A stretch of 64,000 nucleotides of DNA from Pseudarthrobacter sulfonivorans (GCF_001484605.1 NZ_CP013747.1:3410001-3474000); one strand, 5' to 3'; shown: positions 1 to 8,357, numbered from the stretch's first letter. Numbers and translations are program-made. The notes: generated by a model from the letters alone, not told the origin.

Positions 1-2
1 GC

Positions 3-1207
3 AGGGCTGTCACGAAGGTTCTGGCCACGGAATACCGCCGTGCTTCCAAGGCCAGGAAGGGCGAGATCCTGGATCAGATCTGCGCGGTGACGGGCTGGCA
101 CCGCAGTCATGCTCGCAAGGCGCTGGGTCTGGTCCTGAGGATCAGGGTTGTCCGTCCCCGCCCGCCGAGGCCGCTGGTCTATGACAGCTCTGTGATCGAC
201 GCCCTGCGGTTCTGTTGGGCGGTGCAGGGCACGCCGTGCGGGCGGCTGCTGGCGGCGGCCCTGCCTGATCTGGTTCCGCGTCTGCGCCGGTTCGAGGAGC
301 TTCAGATCGAGGACGGGACGGCGGCGCTGCTGTTGCGGATAGCGCCGGCGACCATTGACCGCCGGCTCAAGGCGGACCGGGCCAAACTGGATCCGCGGGG
401 CCGGTCCCATACAAAGCCGGGAACGCTGCTGAAGGACTCCATCCCGATGCGGACCTGGGCCGAATGGGATGATGCTAGACCCGGTTTCGTGGAGATCGAC
501 CTGGTCGGTCACGAGGGCGGCAATTCCCAGGGCGAGTTCTGTTTCACCCTGGATATCACTGACATCGCGACGGGCTGGACGGAGACCGTATCGGTGCGGA
601 ACAAGGCGCAGAAGTGGGTGTTCGCCGCGATCAAAGAGGCGACCGCGAAGTTCCCCTTTCCCGTCCTGGGCATCGATTCGGACAACGGGTCCGAGTTCAT
701 CAACTGGGGGCTTTTTCGCTGGTGCGAGCAGGAGAAACTGACCTTCACCCGGTCCCGGTCAGGGAACAAGAACGACGGCGCCACGTGGAGCAGAAGAACT
801 GGCACATCGTCCGTCAGACCGTGGGTTACCACCGGTACGACACCCCCGGCGAACTGGATCTGCTGAACCGGATCTGGGAGCTGCAGCGGCTGCTGACCAA
901 CCACTTCGGCCCCCAGCAAAAACTCGTCTTCAAGGAGCGCAACGGCGCGAAGACCACGAAGAAGTACGACCTACCTGCCACGCCATACCAGCGAGTTCTG
1001 GCCGACAAGGGCACGGTCCGCAAAACGGACAAAACCCGACTCGGCCGAGAAAACCAGCCCCTGAACCCGGCAGCCATTCAACGCCAGATCCAGGCACTCA
1101 CCGCCGAGCTACTGACGCTCACGACCAGCAAACAAGCCGCCAAACCCAAGCCCGCCACGCGCGCACTTCCGAATGATTCCACGAAGACGGCCACGCGCGC
1201 ATCTTGA
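3..1207 (+). pseudogene. DDE transposase, integrase-core type, frameshifted and cut by window edge
   Basis: An open frame runs in from the window edge, so the N-terminus is missing. It encodes a transposase with an rve-type DDE core: first Asp in VEIDLVGHEGG, second Asp in IDSDNGSEF, and the Glu in HVEQKNW. The Glu lies in another frame, because one base appears to be missing near 782 after SGNKNDGA; downstream the protein continues to 1207 and ends with basic residues. The layout resembles ISNCY/IS481-like actinobacterial elements, but I cannot assign the family. Either the gene is inactive or the base is a sequencing error. No outer inverted repeat can be checked because the left end is outside the window. 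Confidence 0.8.
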
Positions 1208-1545
1208 CATGATTCCTCGGGTTGATGCAGTCACGGCGCAGGTTTACCGGAATTGCGCTCACTGCCATCCGCGGCCGTTGCGGAGGTGCGGGTAAGGGGC
1301 TAGGTTCCCCTTGGGGGACGGGACGGTTCTCTGCACTTTATGGGCGCCTTCCGACGTCAACGTCGTGGAAGGGCATCTGAAAAGCAGTGCGTACGAAGCC
1401 AGCTGAGACTCCACGCGTCGCAGGATCCCTCGCCGCGCGGTGGCCGGCGGTCGCCCGGACTGCGGCCTTGACCTGCGCCCTGTTGTTCGTGAGCATGCTG
1501 CCCAATCCCTCCCTCGCTTTTGCGACGATTGCGCAATGTCCGCCC

Positions 1546-1566
1546 GGTGATTGAGCTTGTCGAAAT
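1546..1566 (+). repeat. Dispersed REP-like repeat unit
   Basis: The unit reads GGTGATTGAGCTTGTCGAAA followed by T. Close variants occur at 1689-1736, 2843-2864, 5751-5772, 6590-6610, 8198-8281, 43205-43227 and 43418-43450. It therefore behaves as a short interspersed repeat of this genome. Confidence 0.75.
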
Positions 1567-1688
1567 TTTGACGCCGCAGGTCGACACGCACGTCTACTCT
1601 CGACGCGCCTCCGCTCTGACGCGCGCGAAATATGGGCCGCGTCAGCGGATATGCGAGTCGACAAGGGATATGCGCGTCGTCGCGGCCC

Positions 1689-1736
1689 GGTGGTTGAGCT
1701 CGCCGCGGCCCGGTTTCGGCAAGCTCAACCCACCGG
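1689..1736. repeat. Inverted pair of REP-like units
   Basis: A forward unit GGTGGTTGAGCTCGCCG is followed by an opposite-strand unit TTTCGGCAAGCTCAACC and CACCGG, making an imperfect palindrome able to form a hairpin. Both halves match the dispersed repeat seen elsewhere in the window. Confidence 0.7.
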
Positions 1737-1744
1737 CACCCTCC

Positions 1745-1794
1745 TTGACGCCCTCCGCGCCCTGCGCATATCCTGAACGAACGGTCGGTAAATA
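1745..1794 (+). promoter_or_regulatory. Putative paa promoter and TetR/PaaR-like operator
   Basis: A TTGACG hexamer (1745-1750) is followed about 16 bases later by CATATC (1767-1772), a weak -10 match. Directly downstream, GAACGAACGGTCGGTAAATA (1775-1794) contains an imperfect palindrome with ACNNACNGTNNGT symmetry, as expected for a TetR-family operator. PaaR of the TetR family represses paa genes in several bacteria. The assignment to PaaR is inference from position and symmetry; no paaR gene is in the window. Confidence 0.4.
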
Positions 1795-1830
1795 AATCGA
1801 ACCAATCCAGGCAGGTGCATAGGAGCAACC

Positions 1831-2823
1831 ATGGAAGCCAACGCCCAGCGCAACGCGGACAGCCAGGCCAAGGACAGCCAAGACGCGGACGGTCAGGCCA
1901 ACTTTGACCGCGTGATCGCCGAAGACTCCCGCATTGAACCAAAAGACTGGATGCCGGACGCTTACCGCAAGACTCTCCTGCGCCAGATCTCCCAGCACGC
2001 GCACTCCGAGATCATCGGGATGCAGCCGGAAGCCAACTGGATATCCCGCGCGCCCAGCCTGAAGCGCAAGGCCATCCTCATGGCCAAGGTCCAGGACGAA
2101 GCCGGCCACGGGCTCTACCTGTACTCCGCCGCCGAGACGCTCGGCCAGAGCCGCGACAAGATGATGGCCGATCTCATCGCCGGCAAGGCCCGCTACTCCA
2201 GCATCTTCAACTACCCGGCCCTGACCTGGGCGGACATGGGTGCGATCGGCTGGCTGGTGGACGGCGCCGCCATCTGCAACCAGGTGCCGCTGTGCCGCGC
2301 CTCCTACGGCCCCTACGGCCGCGCCATGGTGCGCGTCTGCAAGGAAGAGTCGTTCCACCAGCGGCAGGGCTTCGAGATCCTGCTGGAACTAGCCCACGGC
2401 ACCCAAGAGCAGAAGCAGATGGCCCAGGACGCGGTGAACCGCTGGTACGCCCCGGCGCTGATGATGTTCGGCCCGCCGGACGACGATTCGCCCAACTCCC
2501 GCCAGTCCATGGCCTGGAATATCAAGCGCTTCAGCAACGACGAACTCCGCAGCCGCTTCGTGGGAATGATGGTGGAGCAGGTCCGCGTGCTGGGCCTCAC
2601 CCTCCCGGACAGCGAGATCCGCTTCAACGAGGACACCAAAAAGTGGGAGCACGGCCCGCTGGACTGGAACGAGTTCCACGAAGTCCTCGCCGGCCGCGGC
2701 CCCTGCAACGCCCAGCGCCTTGGGCGCCGGAGGGAAGCGCACGACGACGGCGCCTGGGTCCGCGAAGCAGCCGCGGCCTATGCAGCAAAACAGTCACTGA
2801 AGACAAAGGAATACGCAGCATGA
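1831..2823 (+). CDS. paaA: 1,2-phenylacetyl-CoA epoxidase catalytic subunit PaaA
   Basis: This is the catalytic di-iron subunit of the ring-1,2-phenylacetyl-CoA epoxidase, which makes the ring epoxide that opens aerobic phenylacetate degradation. The 330-residue protein has normal length, with ferritin-like iron ligands visible in two ExxH motifs: E90-H93 in DEAGHG and E173-H176 in EESFHQ. The C-terminus [10 protein letters not shown] is typical of PaaA. The ATG is preceded by AGGAG, and a hydrophilic tail of about 30 residues precedes the conserved core. It is the first gene of the paaABCDE operon and overlaps paaB by 4 bp (ATGA). Confidence 0.96.
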   Translation: MEANAQRNADSQAKDSQDADGQANFDRVIAEDSRIEPKDWMPDAYRKTLLRQISQHAHSEIIGMQPEANWISRAPSLKRKAILMAKVQDEAGHGLYLYSAAETLGQSRDKMMADLIAGKARYSSIFNYPALTWADMGAIGWLVDGAAICNQVPLCRASYGPYGRAMVRVCKEESFHQRQGFEILLELAHGTQEQKQMAQDAVNRWYAPALMMFGPPDDDSPNSRQSMAWNIKRFSNDELRSRFVGMMVEQVRVLGLTLPDSEIRFNEDTKKWEHGPLDWNEFHEVLAGRGPCNAQRLGRRREAHDDGAWVREAAAAYAAKQSLKTKEYAA

Positions 2824-3146
2824 GCGAGACACAAGGCCCGGAGGTTTCGACAGGCTCAACCACCGAAAGGGCGTGGGGCTTGTGGGAGGTCTTTGTCCGG
2901 TCGAGCCGCGGCCTGTCCCACGTCCACGCCGGATCCCTGCATGCGCCGGATGCCGCCATGGCACTGCGCAACGCCCGCGACCTCTACACCCGCCGCAATG
3001 AGGGCGTATCCATCTGGGTGGTCCCGGCCGACGCCATCGCCGCCAGCGATCCCGACTCCAAGGGTTCATTCTTCGAGTCCCCGCAGGGCAAGGACTACCG
3101 GCACGCCACGTACTACACCAAGAGCGAAGGGGTGAAGCACCTGTGA
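2820..3146 (+). CDS. paaB: 1,2-phenylacetyl-CoA epoxidase subunit PaaB
   Basis: Small 108-residue subunit of the PaaABCE epoxidase, thought to help assemble the complex. The family core begins at [18 protein letters not shown] and includes [16 protein letters not shown], matching the usual PaaB of about 95 residues. The start ATG overlaps the paaA stop. Odd: residues about 8-18 ([11 protein letters not shown]) are encoded by a copy of the genome's dispersed repeat (GGTTTCGACAGGCTCAACCACC, 2843-2864) inserted in frame between start codon and core. This lengthens the N-terminus without breaking the gene. Confidence 0.94.
   Translation: MSETQGPEVSTGSTTERAWGLWEVFVRSSRGLSHVHAGSLHAPDAAMALRNARDLYTRRNEGVSIWVVPADAIAASDPDSKGSFFESPQGKDYRHATYYTKSEGVKHL
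2843..2864 (-). repeat. REP-like unit inside the paaB coding sequence
   Basis: The sequence GGTTTCGACAGGCTCAACCA plus CC is the reverse complement of the dispersed GGTGGTTGAGCCTGTCGAAA unit. It lies in frame within the first 16 codons of paaB. Confidence 0.8.
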
Positions 3147-3979
3147 GCAACGAATCCGCCACCCGCATCACCCCCGGCAACGCACTGCGCCCGGAGGACA
3201 TCGCCCTGGAGGTCCGCACCGGCCTGGCCAGGCCCACCGAGGACGTGGCCGAGTACGCGCTGCGTCTCGGGGACGACGGCCTGATCCTCGCGCAGCGCCT
3301 GGGCCACTGGATCTCCCGCGGCCCCGAGCTGGAGGAGGACGTGGCCCTGGGCAACATCGCCCTGGACCAGCTGGGCCATGCCCGGAGCTTCCTCACCTAC
3401 GCTGGCGGCGCCTGGGACAAGACCGAGGATGATCTGGCGTACTTCCGGCGCGAGCACGAGTTCCGGTCGGCGGCCATCTTTGAGCAGCCCAACGGCGACT
3501 TCGCGGCCACCATTGCCCGGCAGTTCGTGGTGAGCTATTACCAGTTCGAGCTCTACCGCGGCCTCACGCAATCCACAGACGCCACCCTGGCCGCCATCGC
3601 CGCCAAGGCCGTGAAGGAAGTGGACTACCACCGGGACCACAGCGCCCAGTGGGTCCTCCGCCTGGCCGGCGGCACGGACGAATCCCGCACCCGGATGATC
3701 CAAGGCCTGAAGCAGATGTGGCCCTACGTTGCCGAGCTGTTTCAGGACGACGAGTTGACCACCCGCCTGACTGAAACGGGCGCCGCCGTCGAGCCTTCCA
3801 GCCTGCGCGCCGACTTTGACCGCCTGACCGGCGAAGTCCTCAAAGAAGCCGAGCTGGAGGTGCCGGACGGGCCGGCTGCCCCCGGCGGCGGTCGGCACGG
3901 CCGGCACTCCGAGCACCTAGGTTACCTCCTCGCGGAGATGCAGGTGCTGGCGCGCGAGTACCCCGGAGCAAGCTGGTGA
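3143..3979 (+). CDS. paaC: 1,2-phenylacetyl-CoA epoxidase structural subunit PaaC
   Basis: PaaC is the structural, non-catalytic partner that pairs with PaaA in the epoxidase core. The 278-residue product has a ferritin-like helical fold with family motifs DDGLILAQRLGHWISRGP and LDQLGHARSFLTYAG near the N-terminus and VDYHRDHSAQWVLRLAGG in the middle. The GTG start overlaps the paaB stop by 4 bp (GTGA), and its own stop overlaps paaD the same way, indicating translational coupling. The length is slightly above the E. coli protein. Nothing looks damaged. Confidence 0.95.
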   Translation: MSNESATRITPGNALRPEDIALEVRTGLARPTEDVAEYALRLGDDGLILAQRLGHWISRGPELEEDVALGNIALDQLGHARSFLTYAGGAWDKTEDDLAYFRREHEFRSAAIFEQPNGDFAATIARQFVVSYYQFELYRGLTQSTDATLAAIAAKAVKEVDYHRDHSAQWVLRLAGGTDESRTRMIQGLKQMWPYVAELFQDDELTTRLTETGAAVEPSSLRADFDRLTGEVLKEAELEVPDGPAAPGGGRHGRHSEHLGYLLAEMQVLAREYPGASW

Positions 3980-4497
3980 CGGCCGTGGCCACCGCTGCGG
4001 GTGAGCAGACACAACAGCAGCAGGCGTGGGACATCGCCGCCACGGTCTGCGATCCCGAGATCCCGGTGCTCACCATCGAGGACCTGGGCATCCTCCGCGA
4101 CGTGCAGATCACAGCGGACCACGGAGTCCGCGTCACCATCACACCCACGTACTCGGGCTGCCCGGCCATGGACGCCATCCGCGATGACCTGAAAAAGGCG
4201 TTCGCCAAGGAAGGCTACAAAGCAGAGGTGGACCTGGTCCTCGCCCCGGCCTGGACCACCGACTGGATGACGGCCGCAGGGAAGGCGAAGCTGCAGGAGT
4301 ACGGCATCGCGCCGCCGTCGGGCATGGCAGCAGCCGGCGGCCACAGCGGCCCCATCAGGCTCAAAATGGCCGTGAAATGCCCCCAGTGCTCCAGCCTGAA
4401 CACCAAGGAGCTCACCCGCTTCGGCTCCACGTCCTGCAAGGCGCTGTACGTCTGCAAGGACTGCCTGGAACCGTTCGACTACTTCAAAGTCCTGTAA
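3976..4497 (+). CDS. paaD: Phenylacetate pathway iron-sulfur assembly protein PaaD
   Basis: A 173-residue PaaD/MIP18-like (DUF59) protein, believed to help mature the Fe-S centre of PaaE. The N-terminal DUF59 domain shows DPEIPVLTIEDLGILRDV and TYSGCPAMDAI; the C-terminus carries a four-cysteine cluster (CPQCSS, then CKALYVCKDC), typical of PaaD and probably metal-binding. The GTG start overlaps paaC by 4 bp. Nine bases separate it from paaE, so it sits mid-operon as in other actinobacteria. Confidence 0.93.
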   Translation: MTAVATAAGEQTQQQQAWDIAATVCDPEIPVLTIEDLGILRDVQITADHGVRVTITPTYSGCPAMDAIRDDLKKAFAKEGYKAEVDLVLAPAWTTDWMTAAGKAKLQEYGIAPPSGMAAAGGHSGPIRLKMAVKCPQCSSLNTKELTRFGSTSCKALYVCKDCLEPFDYFKVL

Positions 4498-4506
4498 GGA
4501 AGCCCC

Positions 4507-5748
4507 ATGCCTGTTGTGCGCCAGACCGCCGCCGAATCGGCGCTAGCCAGCGGCCGCCGTCGTCCGTCCTTCCACACCCTGACCGTCAATGAGGTGCGCC
4601 GCCTGACCGAGGACGCCATCGAGGTCACGTTCGGCGTCCCCCAAGAGCTCGCCGGCCAGTTCGACTACCTGCCCGGCCAGTACGTGGCCCTGCGCACCAC
4701 GCTGCCGGATGAGAGCGGCGAGCCGCACGAGATCCGCCGCAGCTACTCCATCTGCGCCGAGCCACGCACGTTCCCGGACGGCAGCAGCGAGATCCGGGTG
4801 GCTGTGAAGCAGGACCTGGGCGGGCTGTTCTCCACGTGGGCCAACGCGGAGCTGAAGGCGGGGGACACCCTGGACGTCATGAGCCCCATGGGCGCTTTTG
4901 TGTCCAAGCACGGCCGGGACGGCAAGGCCGTGGAGCAGAACGTCATGAACTCCATGAACCACCCGGAGGAGCTGGCGGGGGAGGCCGCGTCGAACGGGGC
5001 GGGCACGTTTGTGGCCATCGCTGCGGGGAGCGGCATCACCCCGGTGATCGCGATCGCCCGCACGCTGCTGGCCGCCAACCCGGAGACGCGCTTTGACCTG
5101 ATCTACGCCAACAAGGCCGCCATGGACGTGATGTTCCTGGAGGAGCTGGCGGACCTGAAGGACAAGTACCCGCAGCGGCTGGCCATCCACCACGTGCTGT
5201 CCCGGGAGCAGCGGATCGCGCCGTTGCTCAGCGGACGGATCGACGCCGGGAAGCTCCAGCAGCTGCTGGGCACCGCCATCCACGCGGACGATGTGGACGA
5301 GTGGTTCCTGTGCGGGCCGTTCGAGCTGGTGCAGCTGTGCCGGGACACCCTGGCCGAGCGCGGGGTGAAGCCGGAGCACGTGCGGTTCGAACTGTTCACG
5401 TCGGGCAAGCCGGACCGCCCAGAGGGCCACGCCGGCCGCCCCGTGGTGGTGGACGAGTCCCAGGAGACGTACAAGATCACCTTCAAGCTGGACGGCCTGC
5501 AGGGCGACGTGGCCAGCCCCACGCACGCCCGCGAATCGATCCTGAACGCCGCGCTGCGGGTCCGCGCGGACGTGCCGTTCGCGTGCGCCGGGGGAGTGTG
5601 CGGCACGTGCCGCGCCAAACTGGTCACCGGCACCGTGACCATGGACGAAAACTACGCGCTGGAGCAGGATGAACTGGACAAGGGGTACGTCCTGACCTGC
5701 CAGAGCCACCCCACGAGCAAAGAAGTAACAGTCGACTTCGACGTGTGA
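4507..5748 (+). CDS. paaE: 1,2-phenylacetyl-CoA epoxidase reductase subunit PaaE
   Basis: The reductase passes electrons from NADPH via FAD and a 2Fe-2S centre to the PaaA di-iron site. The 413-residue protein shows, in order, an FAD domain (LPGQYVALR, then RRSYSIC near residue 80), an NAD(P)-binding domain (AAGSGITPVIAIARTL and FLCGPFELV) and a C-terminal plant-type ferredoxin domain with CAGGVCGTCRAKL and LTCQSHP supplying four cysteines. An AGGAAG-like site precedes the ATG. It is the last structural gene of paaABCDE; a dispersed repeat unit follows the stop at once. Confidence 0.95.
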   Translation: MPVVRQTAAESALASGRRRPSFHTLTVNEVRRLTEDAIEVTFGVPQELAGQFDYLPGQYVALRTTLPDESGEPHEIRRSYSICAEPRTFPDGSSEIRVAVKQDLGGLFSTWANAELKAGDTLDVMSPMGAFVSKHGRDGKAVEQNVMNSMNHPEELAGEAASNGAGTFVAIAAGSGITPVIAIARTLLAANPETRFDLIYANKAAMDVMFLEELADLKDKYPQRLAIHHVLSREQRIAPLLSGRIDAGKLQQLLGTAIHADDVDEWFLCGPFELVQLCRDTLAERGVKPEHVRFELFTSGKPDRPEGHAGRPVVVDESQETYKITFKLDGLQGDVASPTHARESILNAALRVRADVPFACAGGVCGTCRAKLVTGTVTMDENYALEQDELDKGYVLTCQSHPTSKEVTVDFDV

Positions 5749-5750
5749 TC

Positions 5751-5772
5751 GGTGATTGAGCCTGTCGAAATC
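5751..5772 (+). repeat. REP-like unit between paaE and the enoyl-CoA hydratase gene
   Basis: GGTGATTGAGCCTGTCGAAA followed by TC, two bases after the paaE stop. It fills most of the 41-bp gap before the next gene. Confidence 0.75.
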
Positions 5773-5789
5773 CAAGAAAGAAGGACTCA

Positions 5790-6572
5790 TTGATCTCCCT
5801 CTCCATCGTCAACAATGTCGCCGAAGTGGTCCTGGACGCGCCCCACAAGCTGAACTCGCTCGACGAACAGGCGCTCACTGATTTAACACAGGCGTACGAC
5901 GAGGCCGCTGCCGCCGCCTCGCGCGGTGAGGTGCGGGCGCTGCTGCTCAGGGGAGAGGGCCGCGCCTTCTGCGCGGGCCGTGACATTTCGGCCGTGACGC
6001 CGGAGACGGACGACGCCGAAGCGTACCTGGGCGGGCTGGTGCAGCCGCTGCTGCAGAAGATGAGCGCATTCCCGGCACCTACCTTCGCCGCGGCACATGG
6101 CGCCTGCCTGGGGGTGGGGCTGGGCCTGCTGCTGGCCACGGACGTGGTGTACGTGGCGGAGAACGCCAAGTTCGGCTCGCCGTTCGCCAAGCTGGGCGCC
6201 ACACTGGATTCGGGCGGGCACTGGTACTTCACGGAGCGACTGGGCATGCACCGGACGTTGGACCTGATCTACACGGCAGAGCTCATGTCCGGGACGGAGG
6301 CCGTGGCGCAGGGGATGTTCAGCCGGGCGATGCCTGCGAATGAATTGTTGGCCAACACCCGGGAAATTGTGACGAAGGTTGCCGCCGGCGCCACGGGCGC
6401 GTTCACGGCGAGCAAGGAGCTGGTGGCACACATCCGCGACCAGCGGCTGGGGCTGTGGGACGCCATGGCCGAGGAAAACGCTGAGCAGGCCCGGCTCTGC
6501 AAAAGCGCGGACTATGCCGAAGGCTTCAGGGCGTTCCAAGAGAAGCGGGCGCCTGCCTTCGAAGGTCGGTGA
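5790..6572 (+). CDS. paaG: Enoyl-CoA hydratase/isomerase, PaaG-like
   Basis: Crotonase-family enzyme of 260 residues, probably the 1,2-epoxyphenylacetyl-CoA isomerase that converts the PaaABCE product to the oxepin. Oxyanion-hole segments are visible in GRAFCAGRDIS and HGACLGVGLGLLLATD. The segment FGSPFAKLGATLDSGG carries an Asp in the DSGG context that is catalytic in PaaG-type isomerases, which favours PaaG over an ordinary hydratase. The start is TTG at 5790 with GAAGGA upstream. It follows paaE by 41 bp, probably in the same transcript. A plain enoyl-CoA hydratase remains possible. Confidence 0.82.
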   Translation: MISLSIVNNVAEVVLDAPHKLNSLDEQALTDLTQAYDEAAAAASRGEVRALLLRGEGRAFCAGRDISAVTPETDDAEAYLGGLVQPLLQKMSAFPAPTFAAAHGACLGVGLGLLLATDVVYVAENAKFGSPFAKLGATLDSGGHWYFTERLGMHRTLDLIYTAELMSGTEAVAQGMFSRAMPANELLANTREIVTKVAAGATGAFTASKELVAHIRDQRLGLWDAMAEENAEQARLCKSADYAEGFRAFQEKRAPAFEGR

Positions 6573-6589
6573 TTGCGCCCGCCCAAGCC

Positions 6590-6610
6590 GGTGATTGAGC
6601 TTGCCGAAAT
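6590..6610 (+). repeat. REP-like unit before galU
   Basis: GGTGATTGAGCTTGCCGAAA followed by T, in the 86-bp gap between the paaG-like gene and galU. It is another member of the dispersed repeat. Confidence 0.7.
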
Positions 6611-6658
6611 CAAATCACTCAATTGCGAGATTCCCCCAACGATTTGTAAGGTTCACCT

Positions 6659-7549
6659 ATGACAATGGGGAAATCTATTACCAAAGCCGTCATTCCTGCT
6701 GCCGGCCTGGGGACTCGCTTCCTGCCCGCCACCAAGGCAATGCCGAAGGAAATGCTGCCGGTGGTTGACCGCCCGGCCATCCAGTACGTCGTCGAGGAAG
6801 CCGTCAAGGCCGGCCTCGACGACATTTTGATGATCACGGGGCGTAGCAAGCGCGCCCTTGAGGACCACTTTGACCGTGAACCCGGACTGGAGCGCGCGCT
6901 TGAGCTGAAGGGCGATCAGGGTCGCCTGGACCTGGTCCACGAAGCCTCTGATCTTGGTCCAATCCACTACGTCCGCCAAGGCGAAGCCAAGGGCCTGGGC
7001 CACGCGGTGCTGTGCGCCAGCCAGCACGTTGGCAACGAACCGTTCGCCGTCCTTCTGGGTGACGACCTCATTGATGAGGCCGAGACCCTCCTCACCACCA
7101 TGATCGAGGTGCAGCAGAAGACCGGCGGTTCGGTTATCGCGCTCATCGAGGTGGACCCCTCAGAGATCAGTGCGTATGGCTGCGCTGACATTACGGCCAT
7201 TGAGGGCGAGGACTTTGTCCGCGTCAACAGCCTGGTGGAGAAGCCAGCCGCGGACGAGGCGCCGTCCAACCTAGCCGTCATCGGCCGGTACGTGCTGCAC
7301 CCGTCCGTCTTTGGCGTCCTGGAGAAAACGGAACCGGGCCGCGGCGGGGAGATTCAGCTGACGGATGCCCTGCAGACTCTCGCCGCCGGCGACGGAGAAG
7401 GATCTGGCGTGTATGGCGTGGTCTTCAAAGGCCGCCGCTACGATACCGGCGACAAGCTGAGCTACCTCAAGGCAGTCATCACGCTGGCTTCCGAGCGAGT
7501 GGAGTTCGGCGAGGACTTGAAGACGTGGCTGAAGGCTTTCGTTGGCTAA
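6659..7549 (+). CDS. galU: UTP--glucose-1-phosphate uridylyltransferase
   Basis: Cytoplasmic enzyme making UDP-glucose from UTP and glucose-1-phosphate, the precursor for the UDP-glucuronate and UDP-galactose routes encoded later in the window. The 296-residue protein has the nucleotidyltransferase signature AAGLGTRFLPATKAMPKEML at the N-terminus, ITGRSKRALEDHFD, and GDDLIDE in the middle. The ATG at 6659 is used; a second ATG two codons later is possible. It faces the vanZ-like gene convergently across a shared terminator hairpin. It stands outside the main sugar-gene operon. Confidence 0.94.
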   Translation: MTMGKSITKAVIPAAGLGTRFLPATKAMPKEMLPVVDRPAIQYVVEEAVKAGLDDILMITGRSKRALEDHFDREPGLERALELKGDQGRLDLVHEASDLGPIHYVRQGEAKGLGHAVLCASQHVGNEPFAVLLGDDLIDEAETLLTTMIEVQQKTGGSVIALIEVDPSEISAYGCADITAIEGEDFVRVNSLVEKPAADEAPSNLAVIGRYVLHPSVFGVLEKTEPGRGGEIQLTDALQTLAAGDGEGSGVYGVVFKGRRYDTGDKLSYLKAVITLASERVEFGEDLKTWLKAFVG

Positions 7550-7565
7550 CTCCTGATGCTTCTGT

Positions 7566-7612
7566 GACGCCCTACAGGCCCGCCGCTGACCAGCTGTGGG
7601 CCTGTAGGCGTC
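7566..7612. terminator. Bidirectional hairpin between galU and the VanZ-like gene
   Basis: GACGCC plus TACAGGCCC pairs with GGGCCTGTAGGCGTC across a 16-base loop with one bulged C, a 15-bp stem. It lies between convergent genes and overlaps the last codons of the minus-strand gene. Confidence 0.75.
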
Positions 7613-8018
7613 TAAGGGCCGCAGCGACCAGGAGAGCGCCAATTACGGCCCCTCCGGTGTTTGTGACAAGATCTGACGGGCTCGCGAACCGGTTGTGAAG
7701 AAACAGGAGCTGGCCCAGTTCGATGCAGCTGGAGACTATCAGCCCAAGAATCCCGATCTTCCACAGGTGTTTTTTCGGATACGCCAAGGCCGCAACTGCG
7801 CCGAACGGAATAAAGAGCGCTACATTGGCGGATGCTTCGACAAATTGGTAACTGAACCACGCAGGAATTCCGTGGGCGTGGAGGAATTCCAGGGCGCTGG
7901 AGAGCTCGCCCTGGACGGGTTGATCGACGGGGCTGGGCCAGAATGCGATCAACGCCAGCGGCACCAACATGCCTATCAGGACAGCACGCCAGAGCCTCGG
8001 GTTAGATGGGCCTTTCAA
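7572..8018 (-). CDS. VanZ-like membrane protein
   Basis: A 148-residue membrane protein of the VanZ-like family, whose founding member gives low-level teicoplanin resistance by an unknown mechanism; most homologues have no known function. Visible features are an N-terminal membrane segment (VLIGMLVPLALIAF), the family-type stretch NVALFIPFGAVAALAYP, and further helices with the acidic EL in SSCIELGQLLF followed by PSDLVTNTGGAVIGA. The start appears to be TTG at 8018. It ends inside the terminator shared with galU. A role in the cell envelope is inference. Confidence 0.82.
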   Translation of the reverse strand: MKGPSNPRLWRAVLIGMLVPLALIAFWPSPVDQPVQGELSSALEFLHAHGIPAWFSYQFVEASANVALFIPFGAVAALAYPKKHLWKIGILGLIVSSCIELGQLLFLHNRFASPSDLVTNTGGAVIGALLVAAALRRLQAHSWSAAGL

Positions 8019-8025
8019 CGGGCTC

Positions 8026-8172
8026 TCAGGTTGTTCTCAGCAGGGCCAGCGTGGCCATTCCCAGGGCGGCTACGGCCAGCACTACGAGAAGTATGTAGAG
8101 GAGCGCCTGAGGTCGTGGGAGGGGAACAGAGAAATCGAACTCCCATGGTGTTCTGCGCCAATGTCTCCCCAT
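8026..8172 (-). CDS. Small single-pass membrane protein, hypothetical
   Basis: A 48-residue reading frame ends 8 bases before the VanZ-like gene on the same strand, so the two may be co-transcribed. It has a basic N-terminus (MGRHWRRTPW) and one strong membrane helix (ALLYILLVVLAVAALGMATL). I recognise no family. The start is uncertain: the frame stays open upstream through the 21-bp tandem repeats, where it would encode STGSTTG-like heptapeptides, and the ATG lacks a clear ribosome binding site. Confidence 0.35.
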   Translation of the reverse strand: MGRHWRRTPWEFDFSVPLPRPQALLYILLVVLAVAALGMATLALLRTT

Positions 8173-8197
8173 AGTTCTAATAAATACCACAGGGTCA

Positions 8198-8281
8198 GTG
8201 GTCGAGCCTGTTAGTTCGGCGCTTGATCCTGTCAGCTCGGTGGTTGAGCCTGTCTCGCCGGTGGTTGAGCCTGTCGAAACC
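8198..8281 (+). repeat. Four tandem 21-bp units of the REP-like repeat
   Basis: Four consecutive 21-base units (8198-8218, 8219-8239, 8240-8260, 8261-8281) are variants of GTGGTTGAGCCTGTCGAAAC. The last is nearly consensus and the first two have drifted. The 21-base period is 7 codons. The array separates the small membrane ORF from the terminator of the next gene. Confidence 0.85.
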
Positions 8282-8290
8282 ATAAACGCA

Positions 8291-8334
8291 GAGGGTGGGT
8301 GGTTCTCCGGTTTCCCGGAGAACCACCCACCCTC
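8291..8334 (-). terminator. Strong hairpin after the LAxTG protein gene
   Basis: GAGGGTGGGTGGTTCTCCGG and its exact reverse complement flank a four-base TTTC loop, giving a 20-bp perfect stem. It lies 23 bases downstream of the stop of the minus-strand wall-protein gene. Confidence 0.85.
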
Positions 8335-8357
8335 GTTGGTGCTAGTGAGTGCTGCGG

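Larger units (their letters stand above)
1208..1830. other. Intergenic region between transposase and paa operon
   Basis: No convincing gene is seen here; open frames on both strands lack family resemblance and ribosome binding sites. The stretch holds two members of the dispersed GGTGRTTGAG repeat (1546-1566 and the palindromic pair 1689-1736) and, close to paaA, a promoter/operator-like region at 1745-1794. The paaA ribosome binding site AGGAG lies just before the ATG. Confidence 0.6.

Noticed and set aside
4543..5790. A 415-codon open frame antisense to paaE
   Set aside because: It is a shadow of a GC-rich gene on the other strand; the composition is arbitrary and the sense strand encodes a complete PaaE.
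8198..8281. CRISPR array
   Set aside because: The four 21-bp units are directly adjacent with no unique spacers, and no cas gene is present.
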